A stretch of DNA of 64,000 nt from Brevibacterium senegalense (GTDB lineage Bacteria > Actinomycetota > Actinomycetes > Actinomycetales > Brevibacteriaceae), in the NCBI RefSeq assembly GCF_000285835.1, contig NZ_HE978604.1, forward strand, positions 44,268-108,267, written 5' to 3'. The translations under genes were made by a program, and so were the position numbers. Positions 17,612 to 26,742 of this stretch are shown piece by piece. Position 1 is the stretch's first letter. Every line of letters begins with the position of its first letter. The notes below the pieces were generated by a model. It saw nothing but the letters and a program-made list of their open reading frames with translations, had not been told where the DNA came from and ran no database searches.

Positions 17612-18418
17612 ATGAGCAACCCGCTGGTGCGCCGCGGCCTCAATGACGGCATCAAGGCCGGTCAGCAGCAGAACCGCATCCCCGCCCCGTCCGATGCGCA
17701 GCTCCAGGAGATGTACGACGCACCGTCGTACCAGCAGCCGGTCGCAGATCGGTCGATGACCTACGACGACGTCCTCATGAAGACGGCGATCTGCTTCGCC
17801 GTCCTGCTGGCCGGTGCCGTCATCGGCTGGGTCATGCCGATGCTCGCACTGCCGGCGGCGATCGTCGCGCTGGTGATCGGACTGGTCATCGCGTTCAAGA
17901 AGGAGCCCAGCAAGGGGCTCATCCTCACGTACTCCGCGATCGAGGGCGTGTTCCTGGGCGGCATCTCCCGGACCTTCGAGATGGCCTACGACGGCATCGT
18001 CATGCAGGCGGTGCTGGGCACGCTCAGCGTCTTCCTCGTCATGTTCGCGCTCTTCAAGTTCAAGATCGTCCGGATGAGCTCCGGCTTCATGAAGTTCCTC
18101 ATGCTCGCCGTGGGCGGGTACGCGGTCTTCTCGCTCGTGAACTTCGCCTTCGCGATGTTCTCCGGCGGAGAGATGAATGCGCGGAACATGGAGATCACCC
18201 TGCTGGGCATCACGATGCCGCTGGGCGTCCTCATCTCCGGTGTCGCCGTGATCCTCGCGGCTCTCACCCTCGTCGCGGACTTCCAGATGATCGAGGAGGG
18301 CGTGCGCCACCAGATCCCGGAGAAGTACTCGTGGGTCTGCGCGTTCTCGCTCATGGTCACGCTCATCTGGCTCTACATCGAGATCCTGCGACTGCTGTCC
18401 TACTTCCGACAGAACTGA
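17612..18418 (+). CDS. Bax inhibitor-1/YccA family membrane protein
   Basis: The 268-residue protein has a hydrophilic N-terminus of about 50 residues and seven membrane segments ending in a basic-aromatic tail, as in the BI-1/YccA/TMBIM family. Conserved pieces include SAIEGVFLGGISR near residue 113 and ADFQMIEEGV near 228, which carries the paired acidic site linked to proton-sensitive calcium leak in characterised bacterial homologues. The start at 17612 is chosen because GGGAGGG lies just upstream; an earlier in-frame ATG at 17546 lacks one. Confidence 0.88.
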   Translation: MSNPLVRRGLNDGIKAGQQQNRIPAPSDAQLQEMYDAPSYQQPVADRSMTYDDVLMKTAICFAVLLAGAVIGWVMPMLALPAAIVALVIGLVIAFKKEPSKGLILTYSAIEGVFLGGISRTFEMAYDGIVMQAVLGTLSVFLVMFALFKFKIVRMSSGFMKFLMLAVGGYAVFSLVNFAFAMFSGGEMNARNMEITLLGITMPLGVLISGVAVILAALTLVADFQMIEEGVRHQIPEKYSWVCAFSLMVTLIWLYIEILRLLSYFRQN

Positions 18419-18438
18419 CGGGATCACCGGGACACGAC

Positions 18439-18738
18439 ATGGTCACCACGGCGCGGGCGGCGGAACTCCACGAGGAGGTCCGCCGCCTTCGTCGTCGCGT
18501 GACGGCACTGACGACACCCCAGCTGGACGACGGTCGGCGGACCCATATCCGAACGGCGCTGCGGCGGCTCTCGGACGTGGGCGCACACGGTCGGCCGGTT
18601 CCCGACCTGGGTGATCGGGTGCTGGCGGACCAGGTGGTCGTCCTCCTGACCGACTGCCTGCCGGAGTATGGGGCCACCGATCAGCAGACGGTGCGCGCAC
18701 TGCGGATCGCGCAGGACCTGCGACAGGATCTCGCATGA
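18439..18738 (+). CDS. hypothetical protein
   Basis: A 99-residue, Arg-rich and probably helical protein. It has a heptad-like N-terminal part (residues 6-25) and two conserved-looking blocks, HIRTALRRLSDVG and LGDRVLADQVVVLL. I recognise no family. It follows the Bax1-I/YccA gene by 20 bases and precedes the thioesterase by 46, so it is probably in the same transcript. Codon use matches its neighbours, which supports a real gene. Confidence 0.55.
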   Translation: MVTTARAAELHEEVRRLRRRVTALTTPQLDDGRRTHIRTALRRLSDVGAHGRPVPDLGDRVLADQVVVLLTDCLPEYGATDQQTVRALRIAQDLRQDLA

Positions 18739-18784
18739 GTTTCCGGCTCTCCCAGGAGCGCGGACAGAAGAAGGAGCACGACGC

Positions 18785-19270
18785 ATGACCTACCCCCACA
18801 GCCACGACGAGGCGATCCAGGGCCCGCACGGCGAGGACCGCTTCGAGGCGATGAACTTCCACACCCGCAAGTGGGTGCGACCGGAGGACCTCAACGCGAA
18901 CGGGACGCTTTTCGGCGGCAGCCTGCTGCGCTGGATCGACGATGAGGCGGTCGTCTACGCGATGATCCAGCTGGGCAACCAGCGGATCGTCACGAAGTAC
19001 ATCTCGGAGATCGAGTTCGTGTCGTCCGCGACGCAGGGCGACATCCTGGAGATCGGCCTGCAGGCCGTCCACTTCGGCCGCACCTCGCTCACGATGCGGT
19101 GCGAGGTGCGCAACATCATCACGGGGGACACGATCCTCTCGATCGACAGGATCGTCTTCGTGGCACTGGCCGAGGACGGGTCGCCCCTGCCGCACGGCTA
19201 CTCCACCATCACGTACGCCCGCGATCGCTTCCCGGAGGACCTCCGGCGCCGGAAGCGCTCGATCTCCTGA
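18785..19270 (+). CDS. acyl-CoA thioesterase (hotdog fold)
   Basis: The 161-residue protein resembles YciA/BFIT-type hotdog thioesterases: LNANGTLFGGSLLRWIDDEA near residue 37 holds the conserved Asn and the helix Asp used by this fold, and the FGRTSLTM segment follows near 99. It would hydrolyse acyl-CoA in the cytoplasm; chain preference is unknown. The ATG at 18785 is used because upstream in-frame sequence belongs to the preceding gene. It heads a tight group of three small genes. Confidence 0.85.
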   Translation: MTYPHSHDEAIQGPHGEDRFEAMNFHTRKWVRPEDLNANGTLFGGSLLRWIDDEAVVYAMIQLGNQRIVTKYISEIEFVSSATQGDILEIGLQAVHFGRTSLTMRCEVRNIITGDTILSIDRIVFVALAEDGSPLPHGYSTITYARDRFPEDLRRRKRSIS

Positions 19271-19280
19271 GGAGCTCTCC

Positions 19281-19565
19281 ATGACGATCCGGCTGGAGAA
19301 CGTGGGTATCGCCGTGCAGGACCTGGATGCGACGATCGCCTTCTTCACGGACCTGGGACTGACGGTTCTGGGACGCGACACCGTGCAGGGGGATTGGGCG
19401 GACACCGCAGTGGGCCTCGACGGCAACCACGCCCGCATCGCGCTCCTCCAGACGCCGGACGGCCACGGCAGGCTCGAGCTCTTCGAGTACAACCACCCGG
19501 AGGCGATCCCGACCGCGCCCACCCAGCCGCACGCAGCGGAGGACCTGACAGGGGAGGGCGCATGA
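19281..19565 (+). CDS. VOC (glyoxalase-like) domain protein, short
   Basis: At 94 residues this is shorter than a usual single VOC protein (about 120-140). It has the first beta-alpha-beta-beta-beta module (VGIAVQDLDATIAFFTDLGL) and a metal-ligand-like Glu in LELFEYNHPE near residue 70, but the second module is missing. It may pair as a dimer or be truncated. Its end overlaps the next start by four bases (ATGA), so the frame is selected and translated. Confidence 0.7.
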   Translation: MTIRLENVGIAVQDLDATIAFFTDLGLTVLGRDTVQGDWADTAVGLDGNHARIALLQTPDGHGRLELFEYNHPEAIPTAPTQPHAAEDLTGEGA

Positions 19566-20146
19566 GCGAGGCGCGGCAGAACGGCGCACCGGGCGGCCGC
19601 ATCGTCTACGAGACCGCGACCTCCATCGACGGGTGGATCGCGGATCAGCAGAACTCGCTGTCGTGGCTCTTCGCCGTCCCGATGGAGGAGCAGGACCAGG
19701 CCTCGCTCTCCCCGCCCGCTGCACCCGTCCAGGTGATGGGATCGACGACCTACCTGTGGGTGCTCGAGGAGATGGGGGCGCTCGAGGATCCGCGGAAGTG
19801 GTCGGAGGCGTTCGCGCCGGCGGACGTCTTCGTCTTCACCACCCGGGACTTGCCTGTCCCCGAAGGCACAAAGATCACGTTCCTGTCCGGCGACGTCGCG
19901 GACCACCTGGGGACTCTGCGCACCGCGGCGGCCGGCGGAGACATCTGGGTGGTGGGCGGGGGCGATCTGGCCGCACAGTTCCTGGAGGCCGGCGCACTCG
20001 ACGAGATCGTCCTGTCCGTCGCGCCCGTCATGCTGGGTTCCGGCGCCCCGCTCTTCCCGCGCAGGCTCGAAGCGGACCGGCTCACTCTGGTGAGCGCGAC
20101 ACAGGCAGGACAGTTCGCCCGGCTCGTCTACCGCGTGACCCCGTGA
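19562..20146 (+). CDS. dihydrofolate reductase / RibD C-terminal domain protein
   Basis: The 194-residue protein fits the RibD-C/DHFR-like family: an ETATSIDGWIAD start, VMGSTTYLWV near residue 59, and the nucleotide-binding DIWVVGGGDLAAQFL near 127. Such stand-alone proteins are NADPH-dependent reductases of mostly unknown substrate. It overlaps the VOC gene by four bases and ends the small-gene run that begins near 18439. Confidence 0.85.
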   Translation: MSEARQNGAPGGRIVYETATSIDGWIADQQNSLSWLFAVPMEEQDQASLSPPAAPVQVMGSTTYLWVLEEMGALEDPRKWSEAFAPADVFVFTTRDLPVPEGTKITFLSGDVADHLGTLRTAAAGGDIWVVGGGDLAAQFLEAGALDEIVLSVAPVMLGSGAPLFPRRLEADRLTLVSATQAGQFARLVYRVTP

Positions 20147-20149
20147 CGC

Positions 20150-20189
20150 GACGGGCGCCCCGTCCGCGCTCGCGGAGGGGACGCCCGTC
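20150..20189. terminator. bidirectional hairpin between convergent genes
   Basis: A 19-base stem with two mismatches (20150-20168 with 20171-20189) lies between the DHFR-like gene and the convergent TRAP lipoprotein gene. There is no T-tract. Confidence 0.6.
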
Positions 20190-20207
20190 CACGGGAGTCG
20201 GCGGCCG

Positions 20208-21485
20208 TCAGCCGGGACGGTGCTCCAGCATCGTCTCCTCCAGCAGCGCCTGCGCGATCGGGCGGTAGTCGGTGCTCTCGTCGTACCACTGGTCGAAGTC
20301 CGCGAACTCGCCGGTCTCCTCATAGCCCAGCTCCTCGATCTTCGCCTGCCACGTCTCGCGGGAGGCGTCGAGGCGCTCCTGGATGTCCTCGCCGATGATC
20401 CCGGACTCCGCGACCTCGCCGCGCGTCTCCTCCGCGAACGACCGGATCTCATCCTGCAGCGCGGTGGAGGCCTCGTCGATGCTGCCGTCGCCCTCGTTCG
20501 CCAGTTCGATCGCATCGACCTTGCTGCCCACGGTCGAGACCATGCCGCCGTGGAAGTACGCGTCGAACCCGTCGAAGAGGATCTGCTGGTACGCCAGTGG
20601 CAGGGAGTCGACCGTTGATCCGGTGAGGATCGCGCCGGCCACGCGCGGGAAGCTGGTCTCCGTGGGGTAGCCCAGGTGGGGCGCGACCTCGAAGAAGCCG
20701 CCCTGGACCACATCGGACAGAACGGCAAGCGTGCAGTCGATCGTGCCGCGCTGCAGGGCCTCGTACGCTTCGTCGCCCGCGATGGACACGGGCGTGCCGC
20801 CCACGTGCTCGACCATGTCATTCGCGGCCGGCGATCCGACGCGCACCTGGAGCCCCTGCCAGTCCTCCAGGTCCGGGACAGGGTCCGTGCAGATCGAGTA
20901 GTAGTTGCCCGAGGCCATGACCGGGACGAGCGGCGTCACGCCGATCGCCTCGTATTCCTCGAGGATCTGGGGCGTGCCCCACGCGACGTCCGCCGCGACG
21001 ATGTTCGCCAGGATCTCGCCGACCATGGGGGACGACGGGTCGCCGCCCAGCATGTTGTTGAGCGCGTTGAAGGCCGGGAACTGCGCCGGGTCGTAGGACG
21101 GCAGTGTAAAGGCCATGTCGACGCGCCCGTCGGCCAGCGCATCGTGGATCTCGTCGTAGGTCGCGATCGACTGGTTCCAGGCCAGGTCGACGGTGATCTT
21201 CCCACCGGACCGCTCCTCGACCGCCTCCTTGAATTCCGTGCCCAGCGGCGCCTGCGGCGAGTCCTGCGAGGTGGCCGGGACCTGGTACGTAATCGTCACG
21301 GGCTCCAGGTCCTCCAGCGCGGCGGCGACCTCCTCATCGGACGCGCCGTAGTCGAAGCCGTCGCCGGCCTCGCCACCGGAGGTGGAGCCGCCCGCGCTGC
21401 CCGCGCATGCGGTCAGGACGAGTGCCAGTGCGGACAGCGCCGCGGCGCCGCCCAGCCGTGGGTGCAGTGATGTGTGGGCCCTCAT
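20208..21485 (-). CDS. TRAP transporter solute-binding lipoprotein (DctP family)
   Basis: The 425-residue product begins with a lipoprotein signal: a basic start, a hydrophobic stretch and the lipobox LTAC at about residues 23-26, followed by a Gly/Ser linker. The rest matches the DctP solute-binding fold, with GSPAANDMVEHVGGTPVS near residue 245 around the substrate-contact region. It would be anchored outside the membrane and bind an organic acid. No gene for the TRAP membrane subunits (DctQ, DctM) is present in the window. It is divergent from an acyl-CoA ligase gene. A TACGAT box (21543-21548, minus) lies about 57 bases upstream, and an AAAGG ribosome binding site precedes the ATG. Confidence 0.85.
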   Translation of the reverse strand: MRAHTSLHPRLGGAAALSALALVLTACAGSAGGSTSGGEAGDGFDYGASDEEVAAALEDLEPVTITYQVPATSQDSPQAPLGTEFKEAVEERSGGKITVDLAWNQSIATYDEIHDALADGRVDMAFTLPSYDPAQFPAFNALNNMLGGDPSSPMVGEILANIVAADVAWGTPQILEEYEAIGVTPLVPVMASGNYYSICTDPVPDLEDWQGLQVRVGSPAANDMVEHVGGTPVSIAGDEAYEALQRGTIDCTLAVLSDVVQGGFFEVAPHLGYPTETSFPRVAGAILTGSTVDSLPLAYQQILFDGFDAYFHGGMVSTVGSKVDAIELANEGDGSIDEASTALQDEIRSFAEETRGEVAESGIIGEDIQERLDASRETWQAKIEELGYEETGEFADFDQWYDESTDYRPIAQALLEETMLEHRPG

Positions 21486-21571
21486 GCGTTCGCCTTTGAA
21501 TCGGGTGGAGGGAACGGTGCGAGGAATTGACCCGCATCTCAGATCGTATCTCACTGATCGTTCGTTCATCC

Positions 21572-21601
21572 TTGACGCTCGCGCGTGCGCCTGCCTAGCC
21601 T
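21572..21601 (+). promoter_or_regulatory. sigma-A-type promoter of the acyl-CoA ligase gene
   Basis: TTGACG (21572-21577) and TAGCCT (21596-21601) are separated by 18 bases. This is the best full -35/-10 pair in the first half of the window. The leader would be about 70 bases. Confidence 0.6.
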
Positions 21602-21678
21602 GCTGGTGACAGGCACGCCGGGGTGCCGTGCGTGTCGATGGGACCGCGGATCCGGTGTACCGGGAAGGCCGCACCGCC

Positions 21679-23193
21679 GTGACACACACATCCCCGCAGC
21701 TCAGCATCGCCGTGGCACCCGTGGGTGAGGGACTCGATGTCGACGTCGAGCCCACGTTCTCCCAGCAGTTCGCTCTCCACGCCCGCGACCGCGGGGAGAC
21801 GGACGCGATCATCGACTCGACGGGAACGCTCACCTTCGCGCAGCTGGAGGCCCGGACGAACCAGCTGGCCCGCCTGTTCTGTCAGCGAGGAGTGGGGGAG
21901 GGCGACTTCGTCCTCCTCGCGTCGCCGGCCCCGTCCGACCTGCTGCTGGGGGCCATCGCCGCGTGGAAGGTCGGGGCCGTACCCATGCCGGTCTCCGATC
22001 GGCTGGTCCAGCGCGAGCTCGATGCCCTCGTCGAGTTGGGGCGGCCGGCGCTCGCGATCGACACGACGGATCGCGCGCTGGGTGTCCCCCGCATCATCGA
22101 CCTCGCTGAGGCCAGCACGCAGGAAGCGGGCCCGCTGCCGCCGGTCATCGCCCCGTCCCTCAAGTCGCCCACCTCCGGTGGCAGCACGGGGATGCCCAAG
22201 CTCATCGTCTCCGGCTCGACCGCGGTCCCGGAGGCGATTGCGGGCATGGGCCGGCTCATGGGCGTGCCGCCGCACTCCGTCTGCCTCATCACGGCGGCGC
22301 TGCACCACAACGCCTCATTCAGCGACGCGCTGGCCGCCCTCACGATGGGCAGCACCACCGTGCTCATGGAGCGCTTCGACGCGGAGGAGACGCTCGCGAT
22401 GATCGAGCGCCATCGTGCGCACTGGGTCTATGCGGTGCCCACGATGATGCAGCGGATCTGGAAGCTTCCGCAGACGGTGAAGGACGCGTACGACCTGTCG
22501 TCCGTCCAGACGCTCTTCCACGTCGCCGCGCCCTGTCCCGCGTGGCTCAAGCGCGCATGGATCGATTGGCTGGGACCGGAGGCGATCCGCGAGCTCTACG
22601 GCACGACGGAGGGCCAGGCCGCGACCGTGATCACCGGGACCCAGTGGCTGGAGCACCCCGGATCCGTAGGGGCACCCGTCGTGGGCGAGGTGAGCATCCG
22701 CGACGACGCGGGGCACGTGCTGCCGATCGGCGAGACCGGTGTGGTGTGGGCGCGGCGCGGGGCGGGAGAGCCCGCCTCCTACCACTACCTGGGCTCACAG
22801 GCGGAGGTCGACTCCGACGACTGGGAGACGGTGGGCGATGTGGGCAGGCTCGACGCGGACGGGTACCTGTACCTCACCGACCGCCGGACAGACATGGTGC
22901 TGGTGGGCGGGGTCAACGTCTACCCGGCGGAGGTCGAGGCCGTCAGCGACATGCATCCGGAGGTCCTGGCGTCGTGCTGCGTGGGCATCGACGACGAGGA
23001 ACTGGGATCGGTCCCCGCACTCGTCGTGGAGACACACTCCGGGCAGGTTCCCGCGGACCTGGACGACCACCTGCGGGCGCACCTGGCGCGCGTGAAGCAG
23101 CCCCGACGCACCGTAGCGACGACGGATCGTCTGCGGGATGCGGCGGGCAAGATCCGGAAGCGGGAGATCCGCGCGGCCCACCTGGTGGGCTGA
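21679..23193 (+). CDS. AMP-forming acyl-CoA synthetase
   Basis: The 504-residue enzyme belongs to the ANL adenylating superfamily and would activate a carboxylic acid to its CoA thioester. The P-loop PTSGGSTGMPK is near residue 170, YGTTEGQ near 315, the TGD-like hinge GDVGRLDADGYLYLTDR near 390, and the C-terminal catalytic lysine in DAAGKIRKRE near 490. Its closest relatives by eye are CaiC/bile acid-CoA ligase types. GTG 21679 is chosen because GGGAAGG lies ten bases upstream; GTG 21628 is an alternative. The divergent TRAP binding protein suggests uptake and activation of the same acid, which is inference. Confidence 0.87.
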   Translation: MTHTSPQLSIAVAPVGEGLDVDVEPTFSQQFALHARDRGETDAIIDSTGTLTFAQLEARTNQLARLFCQRGVGEGDFVLLASPAPSDLLLGAIAAWKVGAVPMPVSDRLVQRELDALVELGRPALAIDTTDRALGVPRIIDLAEASTQEAGPLPPVIAPSLKSPTSGGSTGMPKLIVSGSTAVPEAIAGMGRLMGVPPHSVCLITAALHHNASFSDALAALTMGSTTVLMERFDAEETLAMIERHRAHWVYAVPTMMQRIWKLPQTVKDAYDLSSVQTLFHVAAPCPAWLKRAWIDWLGPEAIRELYGTTEGQAATVITGTQWLEHPGSVGAPVVGEVSIRDDAGHVLPIGETGVVWARRGAGEPASYHYLGSQAEVDSDDWETVGDVGRLDADGYLYLTDRRTDMVLVGGVNVYPAEVEAVSDMHPEVLASCCVGIDDEELGSVPALVVETHSGQVPADLDDHLRAHLARVKQPRRTVATTDRLRDAAGKIRKREIRAAHLVG

Positions 23194-23303
23194 TCCCGGC
23201 CGCTCCACGACGGCTGCACGGCCTGACACGGGCGCGCCCGTCCAGTGGTAGCGAGCCGTCCTGCTCCGCGGACCGGCCCCTATCGCCCCGCGCGGAACCG
23301 GTC

Positions 23304-23315
23304 TAGCGTGGAGGT
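23304..23315 (+). promoter_or_regulatory. -10 element for leaderless start of the AAA ATPase gene
   Basis: TAGCGT at 23304-23309 lies six bases before GTG 23316, fixing that start. Confidence 0.5.
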
Positions 23316-24764
23316 GTGACGACCTTCGACGCCGCCTCCGCCTCCCCGCAGCCCACGATCACGACGCTGGGCGGTCTCCGCGCGGCGGGGATCGCCACCC
23401 GCTCGCTGCGGGAGGAGCTGCGGGGGAACCTGCTGGCCGCGCTGTCCACCGGCGCGGATCCGTGGCCGGGTCTCCACGGCCTGGGCGACACCGTCCTGCC
23501 GCAGGTCGAGCGCGCCCTCATCGCCGGCCACGACATCGTGCTGCTGGGGGAGCGCGGACAGGGCAAGTCGCGGCTGCTGCGCGCGCTCACCGCCCTGCTG
23601 GACGAGTGGTCGCCCGCGATCGCCGGCACGGACCTGTCGGAGGACCCCTTCCACCCGATCACCGCCGCGGCGCAGGCCCGTGCCCGCGCCCAGGGCGACG
23701 AGCTGCCGATCGTCTGGCGGCACCGGTCGGAGCGGTTCGTGGAGAAGCTCGCCACCCCGGACACCTCCGTCGCGGACATGATCGGCGACGTCGACCCCGT
23801 CAAGGTCGCGGAGGGTCGCAGCCTGGGCGACCCGGAGACCATCCACTTCGGCCTGGTGCCCCGGGCGCATCGCGGGATCGTCGCGATCAACGAGCTGCCG
23901 GACCTCGCCGAGCGCATCCAGGTCGCGCTCCTGACCGTCATGGAGGAGCGCGACGTCCAGATCCGCGGCTACGTCCTGCGCCTGCCCCTGGACGTGCTGG
24001 TCGTCGCCTCCGCGAACCCGGAGGACTACACGAACCGCGGGCGCATCATCACCCCGCTCAAGGACCGCTTCGGGGCGGAGATCCGCACCCACTACCCTCC
24101 GGAGCTGGACGACGAGATCGCGGTCGTCCGGCAGGAGGCGCACCTGGCCGCGGACGTGCCCGACCACCTCATCGAAGTGCTGGCCCGCCTGACGCGCGGC
24201 CTGCGCGAGTCCCCGGCGATCGACCAGTCCTCCGGTGTCTCCGCCCGCTTCACGATCGCGGCGGCGGAGACGGTCGCGGCCGCCGCGCGTCGCCGGGCCG
24301 CGCTGGCGCAGGCATCCCGGGAGGAGACCGCGGTCCCGGACGGCACCGCCGCCGAGGCCGTGGCCCGTCCCGTGGACCTGGGCACCCTGGTCGACGTGCT
24401 GCGGGGCAAGCTCGAGTTCGAGCCCGGTGAGGAGGGCACGGAGCGCGAGGTGCTGGAGTACGGCCTGCGCGTCGCGACCGCGGAGACGGCGCGCCACCGA
24501 CTGGCCGGCCTGGACCTGGGCCCGCTGGTCCGGGCGTTCGAGGACGGGGTCACCGTCACGACGGGTGACGCGGTCTCCGCCACCGCACTGCTGGACGGAC
24601 TGCCGGACCTGGACGAGGCGGGACTCTACGACGCGATCGCAGAGCGGCTGGACGCGCAGTCCGACGGGGAGCGGGCGGCGGCGATCGAGCTGGCGCTCGA
24701 GGGTCTTTACCTGTCGCGGAAGCTGTCGAAGGAGACGGGGGAGGGACAGGCCGTCTATGGATGA
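23316..24764 (+). CDS. AAA+ ATPase, Mg-chelatase/MoxR type
   Basis: The 482-residue protein has a Walker A-like GERGQGKS near residue 76, an acidic Walker B region within RGIVAINELPDL near 185, a sensor-1 segment VVASANPEDYTNRGRI near 230, and a C-terminal helical lid. This is the arrangement of BchI/MoxR ATPases. No sigma-54 contact motif (GAFTGA) is present, so a sigma-54 activator label would be wrong. Its end overlaps the VWA gene start by eight bases, so the pair is coupled, as ATPase/VWA chaperone pairs usually are. The client protein is unknown. Confidence 0.87.
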   Translation: MTTFDAASASPQPTITTLGGLRAAGIATRSLREELRGNLLAALSTGADPWPGLHGLGDTVLPQVERALIAGHDIVLLGERGQGKSRLLRALTALLDEWSPAIAGTDLSEDPFHPITAAAQARARAQGDELPIVWRHRSERFVEKLATPDTSVADMIGDVDPVKVAEGRSLGDPETIHFGLVPRAHRGIVAINELPDLAERIQVALLTVMEERDVQIRGYVLRLPLDVLVVASANPEDYTNRGRIITPLKDRFGAEIRTHYPPELDDEIAVVRQEAHLAADVPDHLIEVLARLTRGLRESPAIDQSSGVSARFTIAAAETVAAAARRRAALAQASREETAVPDGTAAEAVARPVDLGTLVDVLRGKLEFEPGEEGTEREVLEYGLRVATAETARHRLAGLDLGPLVRAFEDGVTVTTGDAVSATALLDGLPDLDEAGLYDAIAERLDAQSDGERAAAIELALEGLYLSRKLSKETGEGQAVYG

Positions 24765-26739
24765 CGTCCGCTACGGCCGCTTCGCCGGAGGTCCGGATCC
24801 ACTGGAACCGCCCGTGGATCTGGCCGACGCGCTCGCGTCCGTCGCGGATGACGTCATGGCCGGCTATGGTCCCGACCAGGCACTGCGCGAGTATCTGCGT
24901 CGGGGCGGGGAGCGGACGAGGGGCCTCGACGATCTGGCCGGCGACATCCAGCGCCGGCGCCGCTCCCTGCTGGACCGTCACGGGATGGGCGGCACGCTCG
25001 AGGAGGTGCAGCGGCTCCTCGACGACGCGGTCCTGGCGGAGCGGGGGCAGCTGGCGCGCGACATCACCATGGACGAGACGGACCGGGCGCTGCGCGAGAT
25101 GCAGATGGAGAACCTCCCGGACTCGCCGGCCGCAGCGGTGTCGGAGCTGCGCGACTACGACTGGACGTCGCAGGAAGCGCGCGAGTCGTTCGAGCAGATC
25201 CGGGACCTGCTGGGTCGCGATCTGCTGGACGCGCGCTTCGCGGGCATGAAGCAGGCGCTGGAGAACGCGACGGACGAGGATCGCGCCCGCGTCCAGGAGA
25301 TGCTGAGCGACCTGGGCGATCTGCTGGAGAAGCGGGAGCGCGGTGAGGACACGGACGAGGACTTCGCCCGCCTCATGGACAAGCACGGCGATCTGCTGCC
25401 GGATGGCGTCCAGTCGCTCGATGAGCTCGTAGACGAACTGGCGCGGCGGTCCGCTGCGGCCTCACGCATGCTCGCCTCGATGACGGACGAGCAGCGGGCG
25501 GAGCTCGCCCAGCTGTCCCAGCAGGCGTTCGGCTCGCCGCAGCTGCAGGAGCAGCTCGATCGGGTGGACCGTGGCTTGCGGGGATTGCGGCCGGAGCTGG
25601 ACTGGAGCGGCGGGGAGACCTTCGGCGGGGACGAACCGCTGGGTCTGGGCGAGGGCGCCGGGGTCATGGAGGACATCGCAGAGCTCGACCGCCTCGCCCA
25701 GCAGCTGGGTCAGTCCTACCCGGGCGCCACCCTGTCCGACCTGGACCTGGCCGGCCTCGAGAAGCACCTGGGACGCGACGCCGTCGCGGACGCGCGGATG
25801 CTCCGAGAGATCGAGGAGCGGATGCGCGACTCCGGATACCTGCGGCGTTCCCCGGACGGCGACCTGCGTCTGTCGCCGGCGGCGCTGCGCCGCCTGGGGA
25901 AGTCCCTCCTGCGCGATGCGGCCACCCGCCTGTCGGGGCGGGCCGGTCAGCGGGACGCACGGATGGCCGGGATCGCCGGCGAGCAGACCGGGGCGACCCG
26001 GCCCTGGGAGTTCGGGGACACGGAGCCGTGGGACGTGGGCCGGACCGTGGGCAACGCGATCATGCGCACGGCCGCCGACGGCGGCGATCCCCGCCGGGGA
26101 GTGCGCATCCGGGTCGACGACGTCGAGGTCCAGCAGAACGAGGCACGCACCCGTGCGGCGGTCGCCCTCCTCGTGGACGTGTCGTTCTCCATGGCGATGG
26201 AGGGCTGGTGGCTGCCCATGAAGCGGACCGCGCTCGCCCTCCACCACCTGGTGCGCACCCGCTTCCGCGGGGACGACCTCACGCTCATCACGTTCGGCCG
26301 GATGGCACGGACGACGGACCTCGAGGGGCTCGTGGGGCTGGGCGCGGAGTACGAGCCGGGCACCAACCTGCATCACGGCCTCCTGCTGGCCGGCGAGTTC
26401 TTCCGCAAGCACCCCACGGCGCAGCCCGTCCTCCTCATCGTGACGGACGGTGAGCCCACCGCGTACCTCACGCCGCGCGGCGAGAGCGCGTTCTCCTATC
26501 CGCCGGACTCCGTGACGATCCGGAAGACCGTCGAGGAGCTTGACCGAGTGGGCCGGATGGGCGCGCAGACGACGATCTTCCGGCTGGGGGAGGACCGCGG
26601 TCTGGCGCGCTTCGTCGACGCGATGGCGCGCAGGGTCCGCGGCACGGTCGTCGCACCCGGTCAGGACGAGCTGGGCGCCGCCGTCGTGGGCGAGTTCATG
26701 CGGACCCGCCGCCGCGGCGGCGACCAGCGCGCGGGGTGA
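24757..26739 (+). CDS. VWA domain protein, partner of the AAA ATPase
   Basis: The 660-residue protein has a long, charged, helical N-terminal region (about 1-460, rich in Arg, Glu and Leu, coiled-coil-like) and a C-terminal von Willebrand A domain. The metal site is complete: DVSFSMA near residue 470 (DxSxS), the Thr of GTNLHH near 535, and the Asp of TDGEP near 565. This is the ChlD/CoxE-like partner plan in which the ATPase drives remodelling of a target held by the VWA protein. The start at 24757 lies inside the end of the ATPase gene. It ends three bases from the convergent aconitase gene. Confidence 0.87.
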   Translation: MDDVRYGRFAGGPDPLEPPVDLADALASVADDVMAGYGPDQALREYLRRGGERTRGLDDLAGDIQRRRRSLLDRHGMGGTLEEVQRLLDDAVLAERGQLARDITMDETDRALREMQMENLPDSPAAAVSELRDYDWTSQEARESFEQIRDLLGRDLLDARFAGMKQALENATDEDRARVQEMLSDLGDLLEKRERGEDTDEDFARLMDKHGDLLPDGVQSLDELVDELARRSAAASRMLASMTDEQRAELAQLSQQAFGSPQLQEQLDRVDRGLRGLRPELDWSGGETFGGDEPLGLGEGAGVMEDIAELDRLAQQLGQSYPGATLSDLDLAGLEKHLGRDAVADARMLREIEERMRDSGYLRRSPDGDLRLSPAALRRLGKSLLRDAATRLSGRAGQRDARMAGIAGEQTGATRPWEFGDTEPWDVGRTVGNAIMRTAADGGDPRRGVRIRVDDVEVQQNEARTRAAVALLVDVSFSMAMEGWWLPMKRTALALHHLVRTRFRGDDLTLITFGRMARTTDLEGLVGLGAEYEPGTNLHHGLLLAGEFFRKHPTAQPVLLIVTDGEPTAYLTPRGESAFSYPPDSVTIRKTVEELDRVGRMGAQTTIFRLGEDRGLARFVDAMARRVRGTVVAPGQDELGAAVVGEFMRTRRRGGDQRAG

Positions 26740-26742
26740 GGC

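Noticed and set aside
23316..24764. Sigma-54 activator
   Set aside because: The AAA module lacks the GAFTGA loop and a DNA-binding domain. The adjacent VWA gene fits the MoxR/chelatase type.
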